The translations under genes and the position numbers were made by a program. This document shows, piece by piece, positions 1 to 6,720 of a stretch of DNA of 11,497 nucleotides; position 1 is the first letter of the stretch, and every line of letters starts with the position of its first letter. The stretch comes from an uncultured Roseateles sp. (GTDB lineage Bacteria; Pseudomonadota; Gammaproteobacteria; Burkholderiales; Burkholderiaceae), in contig CAMLKW010000144.1 in NCBI GenBank assembly GCA_946480605.1, positions 1 through 11,497 on the forward strand. Direction: 5' to 3'. The notes beneath the pieces are model-generated. The model saw only the letters and a list, made by a program, of their open reading frames with translations, searched no databases and was not told the DNA's origin.

Positions 1-312
1 CAGCACGCCCGCAACACTGGTGGCTACCAGCACCCACAGCAGCACCGTGGCGACGGCATCGATCAGCCGCTGCGTCGCCGCCTCGCCCTCGGTCGCCCGC
101 GTCGCGGCCAGGATGGGCACGAAGGCCTGCGAGAAGGCGCCCTCGGCGAACAGCCGGCGCAGCAGGTTGGGAATGCGGAAGGCCACCAGGAAGGCGTCCG
201 TCATCGCCGTGGCGCCGAACAGGCCGGCCACCATGGTTTCCCGGACGAGGCCGGTGATGCGCGATGCCAGGGTCAGAAGAGATATGGTTGACGCAGCGCG
301 CAGCAGATTCAT
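1..312 (-). CDS. murJ: MurJ lipid II flippase, N-terminal part (gene cut by window edge)
   Basis: Integral inner-membrane protein of the MOP superfamily that flips the peptidoglycan precursor lipid II from the cytoplasmic to the periplasmic face. Only the first 104 residues are inside the window; the family is usually about 510-520 residues. The N-terminus [20 protein letters not shown], then [23 protein letters not shown] and a hydrophobic stretch near residue 90, match the first transmembrane segments and loop of MurJ. Arg18, Arg24, Asp39 and Arg52 fall at the positions I recall as conserved or functionally important in E. coli MurJ. The ATG at 312-310 gives the family's usual N-terminus. 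No clear Shine-Dalgarno is visible. The gene diverges from rpsT, an arrangement I believe is common in betaproteobacteria. The identification is firm; the C-terminus cannot be judged. Confidence 0.95.
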   Translation of the reverse strand, partial: MNLLRAASTISLLTLASRITGLVRETMVAGLFGATAMTDAFLVAFRIPNLLRRLFAEGAFSQAFVPILAATRATEGEAATQRLIDAVATVLLWVLVATSVAGVL

Positions 313-367
313 GGCGGCGGATTATCTGTGTGGCCAATGACGTCGCCGCAGAGACACCGGGCAGCCC

Positions 368-397
368 TTGGCCTCAACCCTGTTTTCGGGCTATACT
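368..397 (+). promoter_or_regulatory. Probable sigma-70 promoter of rpsT
   Basis: TTGGCC at 368-373 (4 of 6 to TTGACA) and TATACT at 392-397 (5 of 6 to TATAAT) are separated by 18 bp and lie 34 bp before the rpsT ATG. Transcription would start near 404, giving a leader of under 30 nt. It is the best promoter-like pair in the 119-bp gap between the divergent murJ and rpsT genes. The call rests on inspection only. Confidence 0.55.
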
Positions 398-431
398 CGC
401 TGTCTTTGCACCAACTGGGTATACAAACAGC

Positions 432-728
432 ATGGCAACCAGCTCCAAAGCCAAGAAGAAGACGGTTCGCCTGGCATCGGGCCGCAAGCGCGCCCGCCAG
501 GACGTCAAGCTCAACGCCGCGAACACCGCGCTGCGCTCCAAATTCCGCACGGTCATCAAGAACGTGCAAAAGGCAGTGGTCGCGGGCGACAAGTCCAAGG
601 CCGCCGACCTGTTCAAGACCGCCCAAGCCGTCATCGACTCCGTCGCCGACAAGGGCATCTTCCACAAGAACAAGGCTGCTCGCCACAAGAGCCGCCTGTC
701 CGCCAAGATCAAGGCGCTCGCCGCCTGA
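432..728 (+). CDS. rpsT: 30S ribosomal protein S20
   Basis: Primary 16S rRNA-binding protein of the small ribosomal subunit; acts in the cytoplasm in 30S assembly. The 98-residue product begins [20 protein letters not shown], is rich in Lys, Arg and Ala, and ends [20 protein letters not shown] plus one Ala, the typical all-helical S20 sequence with its conserved C-terminal motif. It is about ten residues longer than the E. coli protein, mostly at the N-terminus. The ATG at 432 was chosen because the frame upstream to 264 does not resemble S20. The upstream sequence AACTGGGTATACAAACAGC holds no good Shine-Dalgarno; weak initiation is also known for E. coli rpsT, which is autoregulated. A promoter (368-397) and a strong terminator (752-781) frame it as a single-gene unit. 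Confidence 0.97.
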   Translation: MATSSKAKKKTVRLASGRKRARQDVKLNAANTALRSKFRTVIKNVQKAVVAGDKSKAADLFKTAQAVIDSVADKGIFHKNKAARHKSRLSAKIKALAA

Positions 729-751
729 TAACCCATCCAGCTCTGGTGCAA

Positions 752-781
752 GCAAAAGGCCCGCGAAAGCGGGCCTTTTGC
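752..781. terminator. Bidirectional intrinsic terminator between rpsT and the hydrolase gene
   Basis: A perfect 13-bp stem (GCAAAAGGCCCGC at 752-764 and GCGGGCCTTTTGC at 769-781) closes a GAAA tetraloop (765-768). The stem has an A-run on the left and a T-run on the right, so each strand ends its GC-rich core in a U-tract. It lies 24 bp after the rpsT stop and 27 bp beyond the stop of the converging hydrolase gene, so it can serve both. Confidence 0.9.
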
Positions 782-807
782 ATTTCTGCCGCGCCCGACG
801 AAAGCGG

Positions 808-1677
808 CTAGTGCCACTCGCCGCGCTCGACGCCTTGCACGCTGCGATCGCGCAGCCAGTCGGCCACAGCACGAGCGACCCATTGCGGATCATCCAGTGG
901 CAGGTCATGGCCAGCCTTGGTATGCAGCCGCAACGGCGCCCCCCAGGCACGACTGATGGCCTGCGAGCAGCGCCAGTCGACCAGCGTGTCAGCCTTGCTG
1001 CACAGCAGCAGCATGGGCGCGGCCGGCCGTGTGCGGCTGGCGCGGTAGCGCAAGCTGGCCAGCAACTGGCGCGCCGTGTTGCGCACACCCAGCGGGTGCT
1101 GGCGCTGCAACTCGACCCAGCGTTCGATGACCGCCTGAGAGGGCGTCAGTCGGGTCGTCAGTTGCAGCACGCGCTCCTCGCGCATGCGGGCGCTGAAACG
1201 GCTCAGCGACAACAGCGCCAACCCCAGATAGTTCAGCGGCCGCGGCTTGCGGAACAGTTCGCTGAACGGACGCAGACTGGGGTTGATGAGCACCCCGGCC
1301 TCGATCTCACCCGGATGACGGTTGGCCCAGTCGGTCAATACCGCCGCCCCCAGCGACATGCCCACCACCGAGACAGCGCCGGCCACGCCGCAGCGATGCA
1401 ACTCGGCACGACAGGCATCCACGATGGCCGAGACCTGGGTGGGACTGGCCTGACGGCGCAGCGCGCCCGTACCTGGCAGGTCCATCAGCAGCAGACGCGC
1501 ACCGGGCTGCAGCGCCCGCAGTTCGTTCAACAGGTGTTCGGGGAAGACCCCCCAATGGCCGCTCTCGCGCGACAGCCCTCGCAGCAACAGCCAGACGCCA
1601 TCTGCCGCAGACGGCGCCGCAACCAGTCCCGAGGCAGGCTGAGGTGAAGGGGCGGCGGGAACGGCGCTGAGGCTCAT
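808..1677 (-). CDS. Alpha/beta-fold hydrolase, substrate unknown
   Basis: Predicted cytoplasmic hydrolase of the alpha/beta-fold superfamily, 289 residues from the chosen start. The oxyanion-region segment LLLRGLSRESGHWG lies near residues 30-43. The nucleophile elbow G-M-S-L-G has Ser108. The acid candidate is Asp230 in CSKADTLVD, and the catalytic His is His257 in KAGHDLPLDDP, so a full Ser-Asp-His triad is present. There is no signal peptide. The ATG at 1677 is preferred; a GTG at 1743 would add 22 residues, but that stretch has weak coding bias and no conserved look. The DUF3579 gene lies just upstream on the same strand (90 bp gap, or 24 bp with the long start), so the two may share an mRNA. 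It ends at the bidirectional terminator shared with rpsT. An esterase or lipase-like activity is likely, but the sequence does not show the substrate. Confidence 0.82.
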   Translation of the reverse strand: MSLSAVPAAPSPQPASGLVAAPSAADGVWLLLRGLSRESGHWGVFPEHLLNELRALQPGARLLLMDLPGTGALRRQASPTQVSAIVDACRAELHRCGVAGAVSVVGMSLGAAVLTDWANRHPGEIEAGVLINPSLRPFSELFRKPRPLNYLGLALLSLSRFSARMREERVLQLTTRLTPSQAVIERWVELQRQHPLGVRNTARQLLASLRYRASRTRPAAPMLLLCSKADTLVDWRCSQAISRAWGAPLRLHTKAGHDLPLDDPQWVARAVADWLRDRSVQGVERGEWH

Positions 1678-1767
1678 CGAACAGATACGAAAAGTAGCTG
1701 ACGAGGATAACGGTCGATCCCCCGCCAAGGGCCTGGGAATCACTCTAGGGCGGAGGACACCGACCGA

Positions 1768-2097
1768 TCAACGGGACGGTTTTTCGTCGGGAAGCAGACA
1801 GGCGTCGGCGACCTGCAGGTTGTTGTCACGCGCAAAGTTCATGACGAAGTCCCAGGCCATGGGCTCCAGCCGGCGCAGTTCCTCGTTGACGATGACGCAC
1901 TTCACGCCGTTGATCACCGTGGGCACGCAGTAAGGTGAATAGCCGATGTGGGCCCCCGGCCCCAGCCGCGCGCCGCCGGGGCGGAAACAAGACATCGCAC
2001 CGGCCAGGCGCTCGGCCCAATCGCTCGGGCGGAAGGTGCGTCCATCCAGAGTGACACCTTGGATGAAGACTTCGCGCGGCGGGGGGGCAACGGTCAT
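1768..2097 (-). CDS. DUF3579 family protein
   Basis: Small protein of 109 residues with no signal peptide or membrane segment, so probably cytoplasmic. The segments SDWAERLAGAMSCF, GYSPYCVPTVINGVKCVIVN and LEPMAWDFVMNFARDNNLQV are what I recognise as the DUF3579 family, which is confined largely to betaproteobacteria and has no established function. The length is normal for the family. The ATG at 2097 gives MTVAPPPREVFIQGVTLDGR; no Shine-Dalgarno is visible. It is divergent from argD and upstream of the alpha/beta hydrolase gene. I recall this family next to arginine genes in other Burkholderiales, which hints at a link to arginine metabolism but proves nothing. The family assignment comes from memory of its sequence pattern. 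Confidence 0.8.
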   Translation of the reverse strand: MTVAPPPREVFIQGVTLDGRTFRPSDWAERLAGAMSCFRPGGARLGPGAHIGYSPYCVPTVINGVKCVIVNEELRRLEPMAWDFVMNFARDNNLQVADACLLPDEKPSR

Positions 2098-2112
2098 GGA
2101 CGGGAGGACTTC

Positions 2113-2138
2113 GCTATACAGCGGAGCACCGCTGCCAA
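2113..2138 (-). promoter_or_regulatory. Weak candidate promoter for the DUF3579 gene
   Basis: On the minus strand TTGGCA (2138-2133, 5 of 6 to the -35 consensus) is followed by TATAGC (2118-2113, 4 of 6 to the -10 consensus), but the spacer is only 14 bp, shorter than the usual 16-18. Transcription would start about 10 bp before the ATG at 2097. A speculative call. Confidence 0.25.
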
Positions 2139-2159
2139 AGACCGCTATTGTGCCCTGAG

Positions 2160-2181
2160 GCGGCGCAATCTGCTGCGCCGC
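2160..2181. promoter_or_regulatory. Perfect palindrome upstream of argD, possible operator
   Basis: GCGGCGCA (2160-2167) and TGCGCCGC (2174-2181) form an 8-bp inverted repeat around a 6-bp centre. It sits between the divergent DUF3579 and argD starts and just upstream of a -10-like TAGAAT (2204-2209), where it would cover or abut the -35 region. Because the flanking genes diverge it cannot be a terminator for either. A regulator site is possible. It does not resemble the AT-rich ARG box bound by ArgR. Confidence 0.35.
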
Positions 2182-2203
2182 AACATCGTCACGGCACGAC
2201 CCC

Positions 2204-2209
2204 TAGAAT
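2204..2209 (+). promoter_or_regulatory. Candidate -10 element of argD
   Basis: TAGAAT matches TATAAT at 5 of 6 positions and lies 39 bp before the argD ATG. No convincing -35 element is found 16-18 bp upstream (sequence near CAACAT). It may depend on an activator, or may not be the promoter. Confidence 0.3.
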
Positions 2210-2248
2210 CCAGATCCCGTATTTTTCCTCAATCCCCACGGAGACCCG

Positions 2249-3454
2249 ATGAACGCTGCCCCCCTGCCGTCCGACGCCCATGTGATGCCGACCTACGGCC
2301 GCCTGCCCGTCGCGCTTTCGCACGGCCAAGGCTGCTGGGTCTGGGACACGCAAGGCCGACGATTGCTGGACGCGCTCGGTGGCATCGCGGTCAACACGCT
2401 GGGCCACAACCACCCGCGGCTGGTGCCGGCGCTGCAGGACCAGGTGGCCAAGCTCATCCATACGAGCAACTACTACCGGATTCCGCTGCAAGAGCAACTG
2501 GCCGACAAGCTCTGCGAGATTTCGGGACTCGCCAACGTCTTCTTCTGCAACAGCGGGCTGGAGGCCAACGAGGCGGCGCTGAAGATCGCCCGCAAGTTCG
2601 GCCACGACCGCGGCAACACCTCGCCCGAGATCCTGGTGTTCGAGGGCGCCTTCCACGGTCGCTCCATCGCGACGCTGTCGGCCACGGCCAACCCCAAGAT
2701 CCAGGCCGGCTTCGGCCCGCTAGTGCCGGGCTTCGTGCGCGCACCGCTGAACGACATCCCCGCCGTGGAAGCAGCGCTGGCCGCGCACCCCAACGTCACG
2801 GCCATCTTCCTGGAGACCATCCAGGGCGAAGGCGGCGTCAACCCCGCCCGCATCGAGTTCCTGCAGGCATTGCGCCGGCTGTGCGACGAGCGCGACCTGC
2901 TGCTGATGCTTGACGAGGTGCAGTGCGGCGTCGGCCGCACCGGCAAATGGTTTGCCCACCAGTGGGCCGGTATCCGGCCCGACGTCATGCCGCTGGCCAA
3001 GGGCCTGGGCTCGGGCGTGCCCATCGGTGCCGTCGTCTGCGGCCCGCGCGCGGCCGACGTGCTGAAGGCCGGCAACCACGGCACGACCTTCGGCGGCAAC
3101 CCGCTGGCCATGCGTGCCGGCGTCGAGACGCTGAAGATCATGCAGGAAGACCGCCTGCTGGCCAACGCCGAGGCCGTGGGCGCCACGCTGCGCGACAGCC
3201 TCGCCGAAGGTCTGGCCGGCGAGTCGGGCGTGGTCGAGATCCGCGGCCAGGGCCTGATGCTGGGCATCGAGCTGGACCGCCCCGCCGGCGTGCTGCTGAC
3301 CCGCGCGCTGGAAGCCGGCCTGCTGCTCAGCGTGACGGCCGACCGCGTCGTGCGCCTGCTGCCGCCGCTGATCCTCACGCACGACGAGGCGCGTCAGATC
3401 GCCGCGCTGCTGGTGCCACTGGTCAAGGCCTTGCTGGCCGAGCCCAAGCCATGA
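2249..3454 (+). CDS. argD: Acetylornithine aminotransferase
   Basis: PLP-dependent class III aminotransferase that converts N-acetylglutamate semialdehyde to N-acetylornithine with glutamate as amino donor, in cytoplasmic arginine biosynthesis. The 401-residue length is normal. Family signatures are in order: GGIAVNTLGHNHPRL (44-58), NSGLEANEAALK (101-112), FHGRS (135-139), LETIQGEGG (188-196), LDEVQCGVGRTGKWFAH (221-237) with Asp222 for the PLP pyridine nitrogen, AKGLGSGVPIGA (250-261) with the Schiff-base Lys251, and GTTFGGNPL (278-286). The ATG at 2249 has GGAG at 2240-2243, five bases before it. The stop TGA at 3452-3454 lies inside the first possible argF start. Related transaminases with succinylornithine or gamma-aminobutyrate activity share the fold, but the argF partner makes ArgD by far the best call. 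Confidence 0.94.
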   Translation: MNAAPLPSDAHVMPTYGRLPVALSHGQGCWVWDTQGRRLLDALGGIAVNTLGHNHPRLVPALQDQVAKLIHTSNYYRIPLQEQLADKLCEISGLANVFFCNSGLEANEAALKIARKFGHDRGNTSPEILVFEGAFHGRSIATLSATANPKIQAGFGPLVPGFVRAPLNDIPAVEAALAAHPNVTAIFLETIQGEGGVNPARIEFLQALRRLCDERDLLLMLDEVQCGVGRTGKWFAHQWAGIRPDVMPLAKGLGSGVPIGAVVCGPRAADVLKAGNHGTTFGGNPLAMRAGVETLKIMQEDRLLANAEAVGATLRDSLAEGLAGESGVVEIRGQGLMLGIELDRPAGVLLTRALEAGLLLSVTADRVVRLLPPLILTHDEARQIAALLVPLVKALLAEPKP

Positions 3455-3471
3455 AGCCGGGGGACACGCTG

Positions 3472-4413
3472 ATGCGCCACTACCTCCAGTTCAAGGACCT
3501 GCGGGCCGAGGAATACGCCCACCTGTTCGACCGCGCCGCCATCATCAAGCGCCGCTTCAAGAACTACGAGAAATACCAGCCGCTGCAGGACCGCACGCTG
3601 GCCATGATCTTCGAGAAGGCCAGCACGCGCACCCGCGTCAGCTTCGAGGCCGGCATGTACCAGATGGGCGGCTCGGTGGTGCACCTGACCACCGGCGACA
3701 GCCAGCTGGGCCGCGCCGAGCCGATCGAGGACAGCGCCCGCGTGATCAGCCGCATGGTCGACATCGTGATGATCCGCACCTACGAGCAGACCAAGCTGGA
3801 GCGCTTCGCGGCGCACTCGCGGGTGCCGGTGATCAACGGCCTGACCAACGAGTACCACCCCTGCCAGATCCTGGCGGACCTGTTCACCTTCATCGAGCAG
3901 CGCGGCATGGACCGCCGCGGCGCGATCGACATGGACTGCCTCAAAGGGCGCGTGGTGGCCTGGGTCGGCGACGGCAACAACATGGCCAACACCTGGCTGC
4001 AGGCGGCGGAGATCCTGGGCTTCAAGGTGCACGTCAGCACGCCCAGCGGCTATGAAATCGACCCCGCCGTGGCCGGCGTGAAGGACGCGAGCTGCTACAA
4101 GGTCTTTAAGGACCCGCGCGAGGCTTGCATCGACGCAGACCTGGTCACGACCGACGTCTGGACCAGCATGGGCTACGAGGCCGAGAACGAGGCCCGCAAG
4201 GCCGCCTTCGCCGACTGGTGCGTGGACCGCGACATGATGGCCCGCGCCAAGCCAGATGCGCTGTTCATGCACTGCCTGCCGGCGCACCGCGGCGAGGAGG
4301 TGGCGGCCGACGTCATCGACGGCCCGCAGTCGGTGGTCTGGGACGAGGCCGAGAACCGCATGCACGTGCAGAAGGCGCTCATGGAGTACCTGCTGCTGGG
4401 CCGCATCGGCTGA
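3472..4413 (+). CDS. argF: Ornithine carbamoyltransferase
   Basis: Transfers the carbamoyl group from carbamoyl phosphate to ornithine, giving citrulline; cytoplasmic, normally a trimer. The 313-residue product has all the family motifs: S-T-R-T-R at 51-55 for carbamoyl phosphate, HPCQ at 129-132, the ornithine loop D-x-W-x-S-M-G at 228-234, and MHCLPAHRGEEV with Cys268. The start at 3472 gives MRHYLQFKDL, which matches the usual N-terminus of betaproteobacterial ArgF, and it has GGGGGA (3459-3464) seven bases upstream. An alternative ATG at 3451 overlaps the argD stop as ATGA and would add seven residues (MKPGDTL); it has only a weak ribosome site. Either way argD and argF form an operon with likely translational coupling. 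A hairpin follows the stop. Confidence 0.96.
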   Translation: MRHYLQFKDLRAEEYAHLFDRAAIIKRRFKNYEKYQPLQDRTLAMIFEKASTRTRVSFEAGMYQMGGSVVHLTTGDSQLGRAEPIEDSARVISRMVDIVMIRTYEQTKLERFAAHSRVPVINGLTNEYHPCQILADLFTFIEQRGMDRRGAIDMDCLKGRVVAWVGDGNNMANTWLQAAEILGFKVHVSTPSGYEIDPAVAGVKDASCYKVFKDPREACIDADLVTTDVWTSMGYEAENEARKAAFADWCVDRDMMARAKPDALFMHCLPAHRGEEVAADVIDGPQSVVWDEAENRMHVQKALMEYLLLGRIG

Positions 4414-4434
4414 GAAAGGCCTCGCGAACCTGAA

Positions 4435-4458
4435 GCCGGCCCGCGTTGTTGGGCCGGC
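4435..4458 (+). terminator. GC-rich hairpin after argF, possible terminator
   Basis: GCCGGCCC (4435-4442) pairs perfectly with GGGCCGGC (4451-4458) around an 8-base loop, 21 bases after the argF stop and 28 bases before the next ATG. There is no U-tract after it, so it may only attenuate transcription or stabilise the 3' end. It marks a likely boundary between the arginine genes and the signalling pair. Confidence 0.5.
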
Positions 4459-4486
4459 GTCAGTGCTTCGTGGCAAGCTGTCACCC

Positions 4487-5263
4487 ATGCGCTGGGCCTT
4501 CATCACCGACCTTCACGCCAACCGGCAGGCCTTCGAGGCCGTGCTGGCCGATGCGCGCACCCAAGGCGCCACGCGCTATGCGCTGCTGGGTGATTTCGTC
4601 GGCTACGGTGCCGACCCGGCCTGGGTGCTGGACCAGGTCATGGCGCTGGCGACCGACGGCGCCATCGCCGTGCAGGGCAACCACGACGAGGCCGTGGCCC
4701 AGGGCAGCATGCCCGGCATGCACCCGGATGCCCGCGCGGTCGTCGACTGGACGCGCGCGCAGCTGAACGAGGACCAACTGCGCTTCCTGAAGCGGCTGCC
4801 CATGCAGGCCACGGGCGAGCCGGGGCACTGCCTGTTCGTGCACGCCAACGCCTACGATCCGCGCAGCTGGGAGTACGTGCTGGGCCGCGCCGAGGCGGTG
4901 CGCAGCATGCATGCCCATCCGGCGCGGCTGCAGGTCTGCGGCCACATGCACGAGCCCATGCTGTTCCACCTGTCCGGCACCGGCAAGGCGGGCGACTTCC
5001 GCCCCGTGGCCGGCGTGCCCATGCCGCTGCCGGGCCACCGCCAGTGGTTGGCCATCCCCGGCTCCTGCGGCCAGCCGCGCGACGGCAACCCGGCCGCCTG
5101 CTATGCCTTGTTCGACCCGCCCAGGTCGGAACTGGACGACGCGCGCATCACCTTCCAGCGCGTCGCCTATGACGTCGACGCGGCCTGCGACGCGCTGCGC
5201 GCGACGGACCTGCCCCCCCCCATCGTCGAGCGGCTGACGCGCCGGCTCAGCCTGGGCGAATGA
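4487..5263 (+). CDS. Calcineurin-like metallophosphoesterase
   Basis: Predicted dinuclear-metal phosphoesterase, 258 residues, cytoplasmic (no signal peptide). The metal-binding motifs are all present in order: D-x-H in ITDLHANRQ (Asp8, His10), GDFVGYGADP (Asp36), GNHDEAV (Asn65, His66), FVHANAY (His119) and CGHMHEP (His153, His155). The pattern is that of the compact Metallophos_2/YfcE-like branch and also resembles bacterial PPP-type protein phosphatases. The substrate could be a phosphoprotein, a cyclic nucleotide or a small phosphodiester. The ATG at 4487 is placed so that the conserved MRWAFITDLH begins the protein; its ribosome site is poor. The stop overlaps the kinase start as ATGA, so the two are probably translationally coupled. 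A run of nine C (5213-5221) lies near its 3' end. Confidence 0.88.
   Translation: MRWAFITDLHANRQAFEAVLADARTQGATRYALLGDFVGYGADPAWVLDQVMALATDGAIAVQGNHDEAVAQGSMPGMHPDARAVVDWTRAQLNEDQLRFLKRLPMQATGEPGHCLFVHANAYDPRSWEYVLGRAEAVRSMHAHPARLQVCGHMHEPMLFHLSGTGKAGDFRPVAGVPMPLPGHRQWLAIPGSCGQPRDGNPAACYALFDPPRSELDDARITFQRVAYDVDAACDALRATDLPPPIVERLTRRLSLGE
5213..5221 (+). repeat. C9 homopolymer near the end of the metallophosphoesterase gene
   Basis: Nine consecutive C encode three prolines (residues 243-245) in the reading frame as given. The tract lies about 40 bp before the overlap with the kinase start. Tracts of this length can slip in replication or be miscounted in sequencing. Confidence 0.9.
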
Positions 5264-6714
5264 GCACCGCTGCGCCCGAAGCCCTGCCAGCGCCGCTGGA
5301 AGCCGGCCAGGTGCTGGACGGCTTCCGGCTGGAGGAGCGGTTGCACCAGGGCGGCATGGCCAACCTGTGGCGGGTCAGCCGCGTCGATGTCGGCGAAGGC
5401 GGCATGGACGACGGCATCGAGCTGATCATGAAGGTGCCGCGCATCAAGGGCGGCGAGGACCCGGCCACCATCGTGGGCTTCGAGGTCGAGCAGATGCTGA
5501 TGCCGCAACTGAGCGGACCGCACGTGCCGCGCTTCATCGCACGCGGCGACTGGACGCGGCAGGCCTTCATCGTCATGGAGCGCATCCCCGGCGACACGCT
5601 GCGCCCACGGCTGGACGACGCGCCCTTGCCCCCCGAGGAGGTGGCCGACATAGGCGCCCGCGTGGCCACCGCGCTGGCCGCCCTGCACCGCCAGCACGTG
5701 GTGCACCTGGACGTGAAGCCCAGCAACATCATGTTCCGCCCGGATGGCACCGCCGTGCTGGTGGACTTCGGCCTGTCACGCCACGAACAGCTGCCGGACC
5801 TGCTGGAAGAGGAGTTCACGCTGCCCATGGGCACCGGGCCCTACATGAGTCCCGAGCAGGTGCAGTTCGTGCGCAACGACCCGCGCAGCGACCTGTTCGC
5901 GCTGGGCGTCATGCTCTACCACCTGGCCACCGGTGAGCGTCCGTTCGGCCAGCCGGACTCGGTGCGCGGCCTGCGCCGGCGGCTGTTCGTCGAGCCCGTG
6001 CCGCCGCGCGCCATCCGGTCCGAGCTGCCCCCCTGGCTGCAGGAGGTCATCCTGCACTGCCTGGAGGTCAAGCCCGAGCGCCGTTACCAGAGCGCCGCGC
6101 AACTGGCGCTGGACCTGCGCGAACCGGCCGGCGTGGCGCTGACCGCGCGCGCCGAGAAGCTGCAGACCAGCGGCACCATGATGCGCCTGAAGCGCTGGTT
6201 CTTCGCGCTGGGCAGCGAGCCCGAGCCGCGCGTGCAGCCGGGCCAGCAGCTGTCGCGCAGCCCCATCGTGATGGCCGCTGTCGAGGTGGACCGCGGCACG
6301 CCCGAGCTGCGCGACCAGCTCTGCGAGACCGTGCGCCGCATCGTGCAGACCGAGGCCGGCGCCCGGCTGGCCTGCGTGGCCGTGATGCGCACCAACCGCA
6401 TCGGGCTGGACGAGCTGACCGACCAGCACGGCCAGAGCCTGCACGTGAAGCAGCTCATCGCGCTGAAGCACTGGGCCCTGCCCATCCGCAAGGCCTTGAA
6501 GCTGGAGGATGGCCGACTGACCTTCCACGTGCTGGAGGCGCCCGACGTCGCCGAGGCGCTGGTGGACTTCGCGCACCGCAACGGCGTGGACCACATCGTC
6601 ATGGGCGCGCGCGGCGCATCCACGCTGCGGCGCTACCTGGGCAGCGTGTCGGGCTATGTGGTGGCCGAATCGGCCTGCACGGTCACGGTGGTGCGGGAGC
6701 CCGCCGCCGGCTGA
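5260..6714 (+). CDS. Ser/Thr protein kinase fused to a universal stress protein domain
   Basis: A two-domain soluble protein of 484 residues. The Hanks-type kinase domain covers about residues 20-290: glycine loop LHQGGMANLWRV (28-39), ATP-binding Lys58, helix-C Glu (75 or 77), catalytic loop H149-L-D151-V-K-P-S-N156, DFG at 169-171, SPE at 197-199 and D211-L-F-A-L-G. The catalytic Lys, Asp, Asn and DFG Asp are all present, so activity is expected. HLD replaces HRD, making it a non-RD kinase, and the first and third glycines of the loop are changed. Residues about 333-480 form a UspA-like domain ending with MGARGASTLRRYLGSVSGYV, close to the G-x2-G-x9-G-S nucleotide signature but one residue shorter in the spacer. 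No transmembrane segment is seen. The ATGA overlap with the metallophosphoesterase gene implies joint expression. I recall similar fusions annotated in proteobacteria; I know of no defined substrate. Confidence 0.9.
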   Translation: MSTAAPEALPAPLEAGQVLDGFRLEERLHQGGMANLWRVSRVDVGEGGMDDGIELIMKVPRIKGGEDPATIVGFEVEQMLMPQLSGPHVPRFIARGDWTRQAFIVMERIPGDTLRPRLDDAPLPPEEVADIGARVATALAALHRQHVVHLDVKPSNIMFRPDGTAVLVDFGLSRHEQLPDLLEEEFTLPMGTGPYMSPEQVQFVRNDPRSDLFALGVMLYHLATGERPFGQPDSVRGLRRRLFVEPVPPRAIRSELPPWLQEVILHCLEVKPERRYQSAAQLALDLREPAGVALTARAEKLQTSGTMMRLKRWFFALGSEPEPRVQPGQQLSRSPIVMAAVEVDRGTPELRDQLCETVRRIVQTEAGARLACVAVMRTNRIGLDELTDQHGQSLHVKQLIALKHWALPIRKALKLEDGRLTFHVLEAPDVAEALVDFAHRNGVDHIVMGARGASTLRRYLGSVSGYVVAESACTVTVVREPAAG

Positions 6715-6720
6715 GCCTGG

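Noticed and set aside
321..326. GATAAT on the minus strand as a -10 box for murJ, giving a leaderless mRNA
   Set aside because: The hexamer is good, but no -35 element lies at 15-19 bp, and promoter and start would nearly coincide.
328..1647. 439-codon plus-strand frame across rpsT and the hydrolase gene
   Set aside because: It spans a terminator and two genes supported by motifs in other frames, and its translation is Arg/Gln/Pro-rich without recognisable sequence.
1678..1743. N-terminal extension of the hydrolase from the GTG at 1743
   Set aside because: The 22 codons lack the strong third-position G/C bias of the rest of the gene, show no export signal and have no ribosome site.
2081..2087. 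G7 run near the start of the DUF3579 gene as a phase-variable tract
   Set aside because: Seven bases is short for slippage in this GC-rich background, and it encodes a plain Pro run; nothing else suggests phase variation.
3394..4506. 370-codon minus-strand frame opposite argF
   Set aside because: Antisense shadow of argF with His/Val/Ala-rich low-complexity translation.
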